From the NCBI RefSeq assembly GCF_028290625.1, contig NZ_JAQGJM010000020.1, positions 124,001 through 188,000 on the forward strand: a stretch of DNA of 64,000 bases, given 5' to 3'. The notes beneath the pieces are model-generated. The model did no database searches. It worked only from the letters and a program-made list of their open reading frames with translations, and was not told where the DNA came from. The position numbers were made by a program, and so were the translations under genes. The stretch is from Devosia sp. (lineage in GTDB: Bacteria > Pseudomonadota > Alphaproteobacteria > Rhizobiales > Devosiaceae). Shown in pieces: positions 43,123 to 52,429 of this stretch. The first letter of the stretch is position 1. The number at the start of each line of letters is the position of its first letter.

Positions 43123-43887
43123 TTACCCTAGCGCCGCCTCCTTGGACCGCAGTTTCAGCGTCACCAGTTTTGGATCGATGGCGTCGATCAGTTCCTCGTA
43201 GCTTCGCTCGGTCTTGCCATAGGCATTGCCGGCCCGGGCCCGCAGCCCGTTCCGATCGAGGATTTCGATTTGACCGCGGGTCGATTTGATCAGCCGTTCA
43301 CCTTCCAGAATATGCAGGGCCGTTGTTACCCCGGGACGCCGAACGCCAAGCATGATGGCAAGCAGGTCGTGGGTGACACGGAATGCGGCTCCGTCGACCC
43401 GGTCGTGGATCATCAACAACCAGCGCGCGAGGCGCTCGGGAATTGGTGCATGGGCACTCGCCAGCGCAGTGTAGGCGGTTTGAACCGACAGCATGTGGGC
43501 ATAAAGATTGAGTGCGGTCTTCAGGGTTGGACTGGCGTTCAGCGCGCTCACCAGGGCCTCCGTCGGCAGGATCAGCGCCGTTCCGATAAATTGGACGTAG
43601 CAGTCGAACGGGCTTGGAGCGCCACAGAGAACCGAGGTGCCGGTCATGCCCTCCCAGCCGATCAAGCCCACCTCAAAATTCACCCGGCTGCGCAGTGTCG
43701 CCACGACGGAGGCCACACTGCCTTCGGGGAAATAGACATTGGTGGGAATCTGATCGGCAACCTCCAGTGGCTGCAGCAAAGCCAGGGACGTTGAGCGAAG
43801 GGATGGGCCCAGTAAGGCAAAGTCCTCGTCCGTGAGCGATCTCAGCAGTCGATTGGAGCCGTCATATGGTGAGGCGATCGGCAACAA
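43123..43887 (-). CDS. Crp/Fnr-family transcriptional regulator, copy B
   Basis: A 254-residue protein with the same layout as the one at 41781-42539: a beta-roll sensor (VYFPEGSVASVVATL, GLIGWEGMTGTSVLCG) and a C-terminal HTH (FRVTHDLLAIMLGVRRPG, ALHILEGERLIKS). ERLARWLLMIHDRVDG is almost identical to ARLARWLLMVHDRADG of copy A, clear paralogy. No Fe-S cysteines or cAMP residues are seen. The gene faces the same way as the DoxX gene. Confidence 0.88.
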   Translation of the reverse strand: MLPIASPYDGSNRLLRSLTDEDFALLGPSLRSTSLALLQPLEVADQIPTNVYFPEGSVASVVATLRSRVNFEVGLIGWEGMTGTSVLCGAPSPFDCYVQFIGTALILPTEALVSALNASPTLKTALNLYAHMLSVQTAYTALASAHAPIPERLARWLLMIHDRVDGAAFRVTHDLLAIMLGVRRPGVTTALHILEGERLIKSTRGQIEILDRNGLRARAGNAYGKTERSYEELIDAIDPKLVTLKLRSKEAALG

Positions 43888-44105
43888 ATGTCCTCCTCAT
43901 GTGGGGTGTCCTGGGAGCCTCAAGAGTTGAGCTTCTGGATACTGGTGGGCATTTCGACCTTCCCTCGTCGGCTCGAAGGCGGTTCAGAACGACTGGAAAT
44001 GTAGCGCGGGCAAAATATGAAACGCGTCGACGCGCACTTACCCACAACAACCCCTTGCAGCGCAGAGGGTTCCGAGCCAACGGCCCTTGCCGAATGGAAG
44101 CCTGA

Positions 44106-44507
44106 CTAGTTCTGCGTACCGAACGGCGGGGGCAGGAGCGCCTTTTCGATCACTCCGGCCAGCTGTTGCATCTCGAACAGCTTGGGCAGCAGCGGCACGT
44201 CTGGACCAAACAGTTCGGTCTCGGCGGGGCCGTATCCGGTACATATGGCGAATGGCACCCGACTGGCCTTCAGCCGGTCCGCAACCGGAAGACTATTATC
44301 CGATCCAAGATCGAAATCCAGGAGGGCGAAATCGAAGTGGCGAGTGCTCGCCAGGTCGAGGCCCTCCATTTGCGTATAGGCGATGGACACGGAGCCGAAC
44401 CCGATCTGGTTCAGCATGTCCTCGAACATTATGGCGATCAACGGCTCATCCTCGACAACGAGGGCGGCGTAGGTACGGTTTGGTTTGGGCAACATGAATG
44501 GCCTCAT
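44106..44507 (-). CDS. Stand-alone receiver-domain response regulator
   Basis: A 133-residue CheY-like protein without an output domain. The acidic pair is in VVEDEP (Asp20), the phospho-acceptor is Asp64 in LLDFDLG, Thr90 is in ICTGYG and Lys109 in LLPKLF. A start at the second Met (44495) is equally possible. The partner kinase is not in the window. Such single-domain receivers in alphaproteobacteria often belong to stress or phosphorelay circuits; that is family knowledge only. Confidence 0.82.
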   Translation of the reverse strand: MRPFMLPKPNRTYAALVVEDEPLIAIMFEDMLNQIGFGSVSIAYTQMEGLDLASTRHFDFALLDFDLGSDNSLPVADRLKASRVPFAICTGYGPAETELFGPDVPLLPKLFEMQQLAGVIEKALLPPPFGTQN

Positions 44508-44958
44508 GTTTAGCCGGATAGCTCATCGAGAGCAGACCGCGACGAATTCAATACCAGGCTGGATATCGGCAACGAAATTATCCTATCCCAATGCGGGCCA
44601 GCTCATAGGAGATGTCCAAAATCGTACGGTCGATTCCGCGACTGATGAGGGCGGCGCTTGGGCAATTTGGCGACAATGCGGATCGATTGCGGAATCGATG
44701 CATTGTGGGTCTGGGAGAAGGTCATCACGTCGCTTCGCGAGATGATCGCGGCCGCCTGATCGGCGCCGACATAGCCGCAAGTCACGATTTACGTGGTTGG
44801 GGCCTTATGTTTGTGAGCGGCAGAAGCGGCATCCCATGAGCGGGGGACATCCTCCTGCGCTTCGCTGCACAGGTTGAGATAGAGGCGCAGGATCGCGCCG
44901 TCGTATTGAATCAAATTGCCAGCTCTAGACCCTGGTTCCTACCTGTTCGCCGCTTGCT
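44508..44958. other. 451-base stretch without a confident gene
   Basis: On the minus strand one frame runs from a TTG at 44914 to a TAA at 44789-44791, and the same frame restarts six bases later at a GTG (44785) and continues to 44603. Neither half has a recognisable domain or ribosome-binding site. It may be a decayed gene or chance open frames in GC-rich DNA. The promoter for the response regulator gene should also lie here. Confidence 0.4.
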
Positions 44959-45663
44959 CTAGTGACGGGCCTCGGAGGTCACGCGGAAGGATTCGACGTG
45001 GCAGGTGCGGTCCAGCAGGCTCAGCAGTTCCTGCGGATTGTCGGCGATAGCCGAGCGCTTCCAGACGATTTCAAACCAGAGCCTGGCTTGTCCGCCCTCA
45101 TCGGCCTTGCCGGACTGGCGCAGTTCGGCGCGATAGCCTTGCGGGCGGATGGCTGCATCCAGGTCGAGATAGGGTTCGCCCGGCTTTTGCCGGACAATGA
45201 CGATGGCGCGGTGTTCGCGGGTCATTCTATCGTCGAGCAATTTCAGGCCCGACAAGGTGACGACGCTTAGCACGGTTGCCACGATACCCAAGGCGATCTG
45301 GCCGCCGCCGAAACACAGGCCTATCACCGTGACGATCCAGAGCGTGGAGGCAGTGGTAACCCCGGTGACCTGGTTTTCACGCTTCAGGATGGTCCCGGCG
45401 CCGATAAAGCCGACGCCGGTCAGGATGCCCAATGGCAGGCGCATCACATCCATGCGGATGAAGGAATCGTCGGCCTTTCCGCCCGTCGAGAGCAGGATAT
45501 TGGCCTGAATCATGGCGATCGAGGCGGCGAGGCACACCAGCATGGTGGTCCGAAGCCCGGCCGCATGCCCCCGGGAGCCGCGATCAAAACCGATCAAGGC
45601 GCCGGCGATCAGCGTCAGCAGCAGCCGGATCGCGATGTCCTGCCAACTGGGAAAGAGCAGCAT
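44959..45663 (-). CDS. MgtC/SapB family protein
   Basis: A 234-residue inner-membrane protein. AGGAGG lies 8 bases upstream of the ATG. The hydrophobic domain (residues 10-145) has the family motifs AGALIGFDRGSRGHAAGLRT and GILTGVGFIGAGTIL; the C-terminal part, from about 150, is the soluble ACT-like domain. Related MgtC proteins help survival in low magnesium and modulate the F-type ATPase in intracellular bacteria. The role here is unknown. Confidence 0.9.
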   Translation of the reverse strand: MLLFPSWQDIAIRLLLTLIAGALIGFDRGSRGHAAGLRTTMLVCLAASIAMIQANILLSTGGKADDSFIRMDVMRLPLGILTGVGFIGAGTILKRENQVTGVTTASTLWIVTVIGLCFGGGQIALGIVATVLSVVTLSGLKLLDDRMTREHRAIVIVRQKPGEPYLDLDAAIRPQGYRAELRQSGKADEGGQARLWFEIVWKRSAIADNPQELLSLLDRTCHVESFRVTSEARH

Positions 45664-45773
45664 GGGTTCGTCCTCCTGTTCGCCTCAGGACGAAATGGAA
45701 CCGTCCCGGTTCCGTTCCCAATATCTATTGCGCGGCCGCGGCTGGCAGATTGAGGCTGGCGGTGGGCGCTGAC

Positions 45774-45816
45774 GCAAAACGACACCGGGCGCCGCCGATC
45801 ACTCGGAGACGCCCGG
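45774..45816 (-). terminator. Terminator downstream of the tRNA gene
   Basis: Minus strand: CCGGGCG (45810-45816), an 18-base loop and the complement CGCCCGG (45785-45791), followed within a few bases by GTTTTG. The stem starts 7 bases past the tRNA CCA end. Confidence 0.6.
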
Positions 45817-45822
45817 AAACGT

Positions 45823-45898
45823 TGGTGGGCCCACCAGGACTCGAACCTGGAACCAGACCGTTATGAGCGGTCGGCTCTAACCATTGAGCTATAGGCCC
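45823..45898 (-). tRNA. tRNA with CAU anticodon, probably tRNA-Ile2 (lysidine type)
   Basis: A 76-base cloverleaf with CCA encoded. The acceptor arm is GGGCCTA/TGGGCCC (one T-G pair), the anticodon stem is GACCG/CGGTC around the loop CTCATAA, and the T arm contains GGTTCGAGTCC. CAU may mean elongator Met, initiator Met or the Ile2 isoacceptor whose C34 becomes lysidine. The first pair is G-C and the overall sequence resembles alphaproteobacterial Ile2 rather than Met tRNAs, but I cannot decide firmly. It stands alone between the MgtC and amidase genes. Confidence 0.93.
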
Positions 45899-46060
45899 TT
45901 ACGTCCAGGACGCCCGGCTTCCCTAGGGTCTCCGGACGGCAGTGGTCAAGGGCTTTTCTGTCCCCGCCTCGACCAAATCCGGCTTTGTTCGGGTTGTTAG
46001 TCAGATTGGGTTCCATTTTGGATCGCGCGAGGACGACCGACCGTGAGCTCGTCGGACCCT

Positions 46061-47407
46061 CTAACGTTCAGACGGGGACTCCGGCCTTCGATAGGCGACT
46101 AGAGCACCTTCGATTGCCCGGGCAATGGCGAGCAAGATGGCATCCTGCCCCAGTCGAGCGGTTAGCTGCAGCCCCACCGGCATGCCTTCGCTCATCCCCG
46201 CCGGAATGCTGACCGAGGGATGTCCTGAGACATTGGCAAAGCCACTGGATAGCATCTCGCCCTCTTCGCCTTCCTCGATGCGCGGGTCCTCTGGCGGGGC
46301 CACGAAGGGCACGCTGGGACTGACGAGAACGTCAACCTGGGCGAACGCCGCCTCCACTGAGGCACGGAACGTCTCGCGATAGCGCATAGCGAGGAGATAA
46401 TCCGCCGCAGTCGTCTTGAGCCCGTCTTCAAGCTGTTGCCGCGTCACCGCAGCATAGCCCAGCGGATTTTGCGGCAACAGGTCGCGGTGGATCACCGAGG
46501 CTTCGGGGTGCAGGATCGTCACCAATTCCGCGTTGACCCGCTCCAGGTCATCGATGCTGACTTCCACCAGCACCGCGCCCTTGGCCTTGAGCTTGGCCAT
46601 TGCAACGTCAAGCGTCTCGCGCACGCCCGGTGTGATCTCGTGCGAGCCGAAATGCCGGTCGATGAGGCCGATCCGCAGGCCGGCAATATCGCGCTGTGGC
46701 GCGTCGCCGATACCCGCGATTGCCATTAGCCCGATCGTCGCATCCGCCACGTTGCGCGCCAGTGGTCCGGCGTGGTCGAGGGTCCATGAGAGTGGGAAGA
46801 CGCCGTCCAGGCTCACTGTCCCAAAGCTGGGTTTCAGCCCGACAATGCCGCAATAGCTCGCCGGAATGCGGATCGAGCCGCCGGTGTCCGTGCCGATGGC
46901 CAGTGGGACAATCCCTGCCGCCACGGCCGCCGCCGAGCCGCCGCTTGAGCCGCCCGATGTGCGGCCGGTATTGTGTGGATTATTGGTCTGTCCGATAGCG
47001 GGATGCGCCACGCCATAGGCGTATTCGAGCAGATTGGTCTTGCCGAAGATGATTGCTCCGGCCGCGCGCAGCCGTCCGACCAGTTCCGCGTCGCGGCTCG
47101 GCATTTGCGGCTCTCTGGCCCGCGTGCCAAAGCCGGTCGCTACGCCCTCGACGTCGATCAGGTCCTTGATAGCGACGGGAATGCCATGCAGTGGGCCGAG
47201 ATCTAGGCCCGAGGCCAGCTCCTGCGTCCGCCGCTCGGCGTCCGCCAGCGCCATCTCCGCCATCGGATTGGCAAAGGCATTGAGCCTGGGCTCCAGTGCT
47301 TCGATGCGAACCAGCGCCGCTTTCACCACGTCGAGCGGGGTTAACCGTCCATCGCGATAGCGTGCTCCCAGCTCGGTGATGTCGAGGAAGCCGATATCTT
47401 CGCTCAT
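46061..47407 (-). CDS. Amidase (amidase-signature family)
   Basis: A 448-residue enzyme. The start [10 protein letters not shown] at 47407 overlaps the stop of the M20 peptidase gene (ATGA); the much longer reading to 47899 lies inside that gene. The Ser-cisSer-Lys triad is visible: Lys in [12 protein letters not shown], the cis-Ser in [18 protein letters not shown] and the nucleophilic Ser in [14 protein letters not shown]. It hydrolyses a carboxamide bond, releasing ammonia or an amine. The family also includes GatA, but there is no GatB/GatC neighbour and the operon is catabolic. It is the last gene of a six-gene operon. Confidence 0.92.
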   Translation of the reverse strand: MSEDIGFLDITELGARYRDGRLTPLDVVKAALVRIEALEPRLNAFANPMAEMALADAERRTQELASGLDLGPLHGIPVAIKDLIDVEGVATGFGTRAREPQMPSRDAELVGRLRAAGAIIFGKTNLLEYAYGVAHPAIGQTNNPHNTGRTSGGSSGGSAAAVAAGIVPLAIGTDTGGSIRIPASYCGIVGLKPSFGTVSLDGVFPLSWTLDHAGPLARNVADATIGLMAIAGIGDAPQRDIAGLRIGLIDRHFGSHEITPGVRETLDVAMAKLKAKGAVLVEVSIDDLERVNAELVTILHPEASVIHRDLLPQNPLGYAAVTRQQLEDGLKTTAADYLLAMRYRETFRASVEAAFAQVDVLVSPSVPFVAPPEDPRIEEGEEGEMLSSGFANVSGHPSVSIPAGMSEGMPVGLQLTARLGQDAILLAIARAIEGALVAYRRPESPSER

Positions 47408-48780
47408 CCCGGCGTGCCCAACCGCCCGAGGAGCCGCGCCCAGGCGGTGAGGCCGATGCTGAGATTGGAGAGGCGGAAGAACTCGTTGGGAGCGTGGTAG
47501 TCCTCGTCCGACGTTGAGAACGAAAAAAAGATCATGCCGACGCCAAGATGCTTCTTCATCACCGCACCGATTGGAATGGTGGCGCCCATGGCGACGCGGA
47601 GCGGCTTCTGGCCGAGCACCTCGCCGAAGATTTCCTCGGAGATTTTGAGTGCCGGCAAATCTGGATCGAGCGCGAATGCCATCGTGCCTGGACCATGGCC
47701 GTGGACTTCGAGCGCATAACCGCTCGGCAATCTTGCCTGCAAATGCGCTTCGATCGCTGCGGTCACCGCCATCGGGTCCTGTCCCGCCACCAGCCGGCAG
47801 GTGATCTTGGCCGAAGCCTGTGCCGGGATCACCGTCTTGGTGCCCGGCCCGGCATAGCCGCCGGAAATGCCATTGAACTCCAGCGTTGGCACTAGCCATT
47901 GCCTTGTCAGCAGGTCTTCGCCCGAGGGCAAGGGATCTGGTCGCTGGGCGCCGATCTCGTCGAAATAGCGGCCGGCGTCGAAGCCGACAGCCATGATGGC
48001 GGCGATGATCGCGGGGTCTGGGGGCAGGGCGCTGTCGGCAAAGCCATCCACCGTCACATTGCCGTCCGCATCATGCAGCGACGCCAGCAGATGGCTCAGC
48101 ACCCGCACCGCGTTGGGTGCGCTGCCGCCATGCCGGCCCGAATGCAGATCCTTTCCGGCGCCGCGCACGGTGACGTCAAGTGCGGTTAGCCCGCGCGTGG
48201 CCACGGTCACCGAGGCGATATCGGGCCGCCACATGGCGCCATCGGCAGACACGACGAGATCGCAGGCGAGGCGGTCCTTGAGCCGCTCTACAGTCGGCTC
48301 GAAATGCGGGCTGCCGGATTCCTCTTCGCCCTCAATCAGCATTTTGAGATTGATCGGCAGGCCGCCGCGCAATTTGCCGAACGCCTCGGCCACGATGATG
48401 GGCAGCAGCAGAGGTGCCTTGTCGTCTGAAACGCCACGCGCATAGAGCCGGTCATTGCGTATTGTCGGCTCGAAGGGTGGCGTTAGCCACTTGTCGAGTG
48501 GATCGGGCGGCTGCACGTCGTAATGGCCATAGACCAGCACGGTCGGCGCACCGGGCGTCTCGCACCATTCAGCGATCACGGTGGGATGCCCGCGGGTCGG
48601 CACGATTTCGACCACCGGAAAGCCCGCCTTGCGCATGCGTTCGGCCACGAACTCCGCGGCTGCTGCGATTCCCTCGGCAAAGGCGGGATCGGTGCTGACG
48701 CTGGGAATGCGGCAGAAGGCGATCACATCGGCCAGCGCTTCCGCTTCCTGGCCCGCCAGATAGGTCTCGATCTCGCTCAC
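47404..48780 (-). CDS. M20-family dipeptidase (Zn)
   Basis: A 458-residue metallopeptidase. The metal ligands are visible: His and Asp in VLVYGHYDVQPPDPLDKW, Asp in ARGVSDDKAPL, Glu-Glu in LIEGEEESGSPHFEP and the C-terminal His in DEDYHAPNEFF. The bridging motif and length fit the CNDP/DapE-like dipeptidases. There is no signal peptide, so it acts in the cytoplasm. Start and stop overlap its neighbours by 4 bases each. It probably cleaves a dipeptide or an N-acyl amino acid produced by the other enzymes of the operon. Confidence 0.92.
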   Translation of the reverse strand: MSEIETYLAGQEAEALADVIAFCRIPSVSTDPAFAEGIAAAAEFVAERMRKAGFPVVEIVPTRGHPTVIAEWCETPGAPTVLVYGHYDVQPPDPLDKWLTPPFEPTIRNDRLYARGVSDDKAPLLLPIIVAEAFGKLRGGLPINLKMLIEGEEESGSPHFEPTVERLKDRLACDLVVSADGAMWRPDIASVTVATRGLTALDVTVRGAGKDLHSGRHGGSAPNAVRVLSHLLASLHDADGNVTVDGFADSALPPDPAIIAAIMAVGFDAGRYFDEIGAQRPDPLPSGEDLLTRQWLVPTLEFNGISGGYAGPGTKTVIPAQASAKITCRLVAGQDPMAVTAAIEAHLQARLPSGYALEVHGHGPGTMAFALDPDLPALKISEEIFGEVLGQKPLRVAMGATIPIGAVMKKHLGVGMIFFSFSTSDEDYHAPNEFFRLSNLSIGLTAWARLLGRLGTPG

Positions 48781-49529
48781 TTGCCGCCGTCCACGCTCAG
48801 CACCTGACCGGAAATCCAGCCGGCCTGGTCGGAGGCGAAGAACATCACCGCATTGGCGATATCGTCCGGTGAGCCAAGACGCTTGAGCGCGATATTGTTA
48901 AGCAGCTTTTCCTGCCCCTCCGCCCCCATCGCATCCCATTGCCGCTCGGTCGTCGGATTGGATCGCACGAAGCCCGGCGCGATGTTGTTGACCGTAATGT
49001 TCCAGGCACCCAGTTCATGGGCGAGCTGGCGGGTGAGGCCGATCTGACCGGCCTTGGCGCTGGCATAGGCCTGGATGCCGGTCAGGCTGATGCCCAGCCC
49101 GGCACCACTGGAAATATTGATCACCCGCCCGAAGCGCTGCTTTTTCATCCCCGGCGCCACCGCCTGGGTCATAAAGAAGGCGCCTGAGACATTGGCGTCG
49201 AAAATGGTCTGCCAATCGGCGGCACTGATCTCCTCGATCGGTCGCCCGACCTGGCCACGCACGCCACCGGCATTGTTGATGAGGATGTCCACGACATGGC
49301 CGTCGGCTTCGATCTGGGCGATTGTCGCCTGGACGGCATCGTGGTCGCCTACGTCAAGGCTCAGCCCCTTGCCGCCACCGAGGCGGGCCGTCTCGGCCAG
49401 GCCCTCAGCATTGACGTCGCAGGCGTAGACATTTGCGCCATGCGCCGCGAAAGCCAGCGCGATTGCGCGGCCGAAACCGTGCGCCGCGCCGGTGACGACG
49501 ACAGTCTTGCCGGCAAAATCGATATTCAT
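48777..49529 (-). CDS. Short-chain dehydrogenase/reductase
   Basis: A 250-residue classical SDR. The cofactor motif is TGAAHGFGRAIA, then CDVNAEG with Asp favouring NAD, NNAGGVRGQ, and Ser-Tyr-Lys in NISSGAGLG and YASAKAG. The C-terminal FASDQAGWISGQVLSVDGG is typical. Inside the amidohydrolase operon it probably oxidises or reduces a hydroxyl or keto group on the substrate's side chain. Its ATG comes one base after the preceding stop. Confidence 0.92.
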   Translation of the reverse strand: MNIDFAGKTVVVTGAAHGFGRAIALAFAAHGANVYACDVNAEGLAETARLGGGKGLSLDVGDHDAVQATIAQIEADGHVVDILINNAGGVRGQVGRPIEEISAADWQTIFDANVSGAFFMTQAVAPGMKKQRFGRVINISSGAGLGISLTGIQAYASAKAGQIGLTRQLAHELGAWNITVNNIAPGFVRSNPTTERQWDAMGAEGQEKLLNNIALKRLGSPDDIANAVMFFASDQAGWISGQVLSVDGGK

Positions 49530-49530
49530 C

Positions 49531-50562
49531 CTAAGCCACCGTTGCCGTTGCGGCGCTTGCGAGCACCGTCATATTGTCGGGCGAAAATGTGCGTTGCCCG
49601 GTTTCCATTTCGCGGATCATCGCGATCAGCCGTGCCGTCAGTGGCGTCGGCACGCCGTTGCGCCGCCCCGCATCGACAATTGGGCCAAGCTGGTCCTGAG
49701 CCTCGGTCTGGCGCTTGCGCACCGCGAGGTCGCGCCAGATGCCGGAATGGGATTTGGTCGACTTGCGGTTGTGCGCGACCATGTCGTCGAAGGACTGATC
49801 AATCTGCGCTTGCGATACGCCGGGAACGAAAGCGCCCGGATCGAAGCCATTGAAGGCTTCCGTGACGACGCCCTCGGCCTTGGCGATGGCACCGACCTCG
49901 CGGCCGAGATCGGTCAGGACGGCGCGATATGCCGGGGCTGCGAGGGCGTCAGCTATGCTGTCATTCGTCAGGGCAGTGGCGAACAGCAGCGCGCCATAAA
50001 CCAGCTTGCCCCAGAGATAACCCCAGATGTTGCTGGTCAGTACGGCATTGGGTTCGAAGTCGAGCAGTAGTTTATGCAGGGCAGTGACGCGGTCGGTTGT
50101 GCTGCCATCGAGTTCGCCGATCACGACCGCCCCGCGACCACCGAAAGTAACGATACCGGGTTCGAGGTAGTCGGCACCGAAATTGACGAAGCACCCCATG
50201 GTGCGCTCGCGGCCGATGATGTCGGCAATCACCAGCTCGTTAAGCCCGTTTTGCGCGGAAACGACGACACCGCCCGGCGCCACGTGTGGCAGTAGCGCCC
50301 GCGCGGCCGCATCGGTGTGCAGCGCCTTAACGCAGAGGAAGATGGTCTCGAACTGTCCGGTCAAATCTGACGGCAGGAAGGCCTTCGCCCTGACGGTATC
50401 CTCGAAGATCGGGCCCACAATGCGCAGCCCGGCCGCGTTGATTTCGGTGACATGTTCGGGGACATTGTCGACGAACACCACCTCGTGGCCGGCGCGGATG
50501 AGGGCGGCGCCCAGCGTGCCGCCGATCGCGCCCGCGCCCCAGATCAGGACCGGGTCCGTCAT
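49531..50562 (-). CDS. Ketopantoate-reductase-like (PanE/ApbA family) 2-oxo acid reductase
   Basis: A 343-residue NADP-type protein. The start MTDPVLIWGAGAIGG at 50562 overlaps the creatininase stop. The Rossmann Gly motif is at residues 9-15, GGVVVSAQNGLNEL and the catalytic-region WGKLVYGALLFATALTND segments fit the PanE family. Many members act on 2-oxo acids other than ketopantoate, and the operon context favours a catabolic role here. A housekeeping panE role is less likely given the neighbours. Confidence 0.88.
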   Translation of the reverse strand: MTDPVLIWGAGAIGGTLGAALIRAGHEVVFVDNVPEHVTEINAAGLRIVGPIFEDTVRAKAFLPSDLTGQFETIFLCVKALHTDAAARALLPHVAPGGVVVSAQNGLNELVIADIIGRERTMGCFVNFGADYLEPGIVTFGGRGAVVIGELDGSTTDRVTALHKLLLDFEPNAVLTSNIWGYLWGKLVYGALLFATALTNDSIADALAAPAYRAVLTDLGREVGAIAKAEGVVTEAFNGFDPGAFVPGVSQAQIDQSFDDMVAHNRKSTKSHSGIWRDLAVRKRQTEAQDQLGPIVDAGRRNGVPTPLTARLIAMIREMETGQRTFSPDNMTVLASAATATVA

Positions 50563-51260
50563 GACCACGGCCCCTCCATCAGGGCGCGGGTCTCGGTCAC
50601 GGCGATATCCCAAATCGCCTGCATTTCAGCATCGTCGCGCTCATAATAGCCGCCGAAATTGCCGTCGCCGAGATAGGCGCGCACGCCTGCAGGGTCCATG
50701 TAGCGCATGCGCGCCAGATCGATCATCGGCTTGCGCTGGGTCGGCTGTGTCACGCCGGGCAGGCGGGTCCAGGCGAAATTTTCCATCCATGACGCATGGG
50801 AGGCGACGGTATCGATTTCCTGAACCTTGGCGAAGGTCGCCGGGGCGTTCCACCAATTGTGGAACTTGACTGCATGGCCCGGATTGTCGGCCATCCATTC
50901 GATGGCCAGGCTGCCGCCCGGCTGGTTGCCGCCATGGCCGTTGACCAGGAGGATGCGCTTGAAACCCTGGATCTTCAGCCCATCCAGAATGTCGCGAATA
51001 ATGCGCGTATAGGTATCGATGCGCAGGCTGATCGAGCCGGGATAGGCCAGGAAATACGGCGTGATACCATAGGGCAACACCGGGAACACCGGAACGCCCA
51101 GCGGTTCGGCGGCATCGAGCGCGACTTTTTCCGCGAGGATCGAATCCACCGACAGGGACAGGCCCGCATGCTGCTCGGTACTGCCGAGTGGCACGACGCA
51201 ACGGTCGTCGCGCTTGAGATAATCCTCGACCTGGCTCCAATTCATCTCGGCGATTTTCAC
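50559..51260 (-). CDS. Creatininase-family amidohydrolase
   Basis: A 233-residue metalloenzyme. The family motif PLGSTEQHAGLSLSVDS near residue 24 holds metal-binding Glu, His and Asp; here the usual G-H-L-P is A-G-L-S. NGHGGNQPG near residue 105 has the second His. A further His lies in EIDTVASHASWMEN. The family opens lactams such as creatinine and also includes formamide hydrolases in other pathways. It is the first structural gene after the operon's regulator, with a 4-base overlap. Confidence 0.88.
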   Translation of the reverse strand: MKIAEMNWSQVEDYLKRDDRCVVPLGSTEQHAGLSLSVDSILAEKVALDAAEPLGVPVFPVLPYGITPYFLAYPGSISLRIDTYTRIIRDILDGLKIQGFKRILLVNGHGGNQPGGSLAIEWMADNPGHAVKFHNWWNAPATFAKVQEIDTVASHASWMENFAWTRLPGVTQPTQRKPMIDLARMRYMDPAGVRAYLGDGNFGGYYERDDAEMQAIWDIAVTETRALMEGPWS

Positions 51261-52246
51261 GATGCTTCCTTCCGTTCAACTGGGGCGTGCTGGCTGGCTG
51301 CAGTGATGAATGGCATCACCACCCGTTCGATATCGCCGGGGTCCGGCGTATGGCGGTATTCGATGGCGGTCGTGCCCGGCTTGGCGATTTCGGCGGCGGC
51401 TTCCGCACCAGTGGAAAACACTACGACGTCGGCTGCGGTCAGCACGGCGGCGATATCAGGATCGTTGATGGTTGCCGCGGTGATGTCCTGCACATGGGCG
51501 GCGAAACGCTGCACGCCGGCCTTGATGATGGGTAGGAAATCGGGGAACAACGACACCACCGCCACCCGCGCCATCGGGTCGAGCGCCGCCAGCGCCATTC
51601 GTGTGGCTTCAGCCGGAATGAAGCGGATCGAGACGACCTTGGTATTGGGCAATAGACTCGACACTTCGCGATGCCGGTTGGCGAAGGTGACCACCAGATC
51701 GGCCGAGCCGGCGCGATCCTTGGCGTCGCCATCGCGCAGGATCGCGTCGATGGTCATCGGCTCCACGGTGGCGCTGCCGCCGAGCTGGGCCGCGATGAAG
51801 CGCGCATAGCTTGTCGTTGCTTCAGGGAACAGCCCGACCATGACCACGCTGACGCGATGGCCCAAGCTGATGCGGTAGGACAGGCGCGCATTGAACAAAG
51901 CCGCCACGTCGCTGGTACGGATGCCCATGTTCATGGCGTTGTCGATCAACGCATCGATCTGCCGATGCAGCGCCACGATATCGGTCCTGGCCGCCATCCG
52001 CGCCTGCGAGCTATCGGCGACGTAGGTGCCCGAGCCGGGGCGCGAGTCGATCAGCCCGTCCTTCTTGAGGTCGCGATACACCTGGCTCACCGTCATCGGC
52101 GCCACGCCGACTTGTTCGGCCAGTTCGCGCACCGAAGGCAGTGCGTCACCGACCAGCAAGTCGCCGCAGGCGATGCCGTATTCGATGATCCCCTTGAGCT
52201 GCTGCCGGATCGGGACCGGAAGCTTCCGGTCGATAAAAAAATCCAT
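51257..52246 (-). CDS. GntR-type regulator with an unusual C-terminal domain
   Basis: A 329-residue protein starting MDFFIDRKLPVPIRQQ; the ATG at 52246 is preferred to the longer reading. The winged HTH is at residues 10-85 (PSVRELAEQVGVAPMTVSQV, then SRPGSGTYVADS), of the YtrA/GntR type. The C-terminal 220 residues form an alpha/beta domain with two similar halves (VSVVMVGLFPEATTSYARFI and VAVVSLFPDFLPIIKAG), which I do not recognise as one of the standard GntR effector domains. It is the first gene of the hydrolase operon and divergent from the importer operon, so it probably controls both. Confidence 0.82.
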   Translation of the reverse strand: MDFFIDRKLPVPIRQQLKGIIEYGIACGDLLVGDALPSVRELAEQVGVAPMTVSQVYRDLKKDGLIDSRPGSGTYVADSSQARMAARTDIVALHRQIDALIDNAMNMGIRTSDVAALFNARLSYRISLGHRVSVVMVGLFPEATTSYARFIAAQLGGSATVEPMTIDAILRDGDAKDRAGSADLVVTFANRHREVSSLLPNTKVVSIRFIPAEATRMALAALDPMARVAVVSLFPDFLPIIKAGVQRFAAHVQDITAATINDPDIAAVLTAADVVVFSTGAEAAAEIAKPGTTAIEYRHTPDPGDIERVVMPFITAASQHAPVERKEAS

Positions 52247-52310
52247 GAAACCGCGTCTGCCTATGTGTCCTATTTGGCTATCACAGCTTCCGAGCTTCGG
52301 ACAAGCCGTT

Positions 52311-52324
52311 ATACCGTACTGTAT
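52311..52324. promoter_or_regulatory. Operator candidate between the two divergent hydrolase operons
   Basis: ATAC-CGTACT-GTAT is a 14-base near-perfect palindrome (one mismatching pair in the middle), 65 bases from the regulator start and 106 bases from the binding-protein start. Position and symmetry fit a GntR dimer site. Confidence 0.5.
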
Positions 52325-52429
52325 CAAATTAGGTGGATAGCGCTGAATGTGGCGCGTTGACGGCGCTCGAAGCGCATGCAACGTTACATTCCAATAGAAC
52401 AGTTACCCATTACTCAGAAAGGCGAAAGC

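Noticed and set aside
43866..44105. Small plus-strand frame (79 codons) between the Crp/Fnr copy B and receiver genes
   Set aside because: Basic, low-complexity translation without ribosome-binding site or domain; overlaps the 5' end of copy B.
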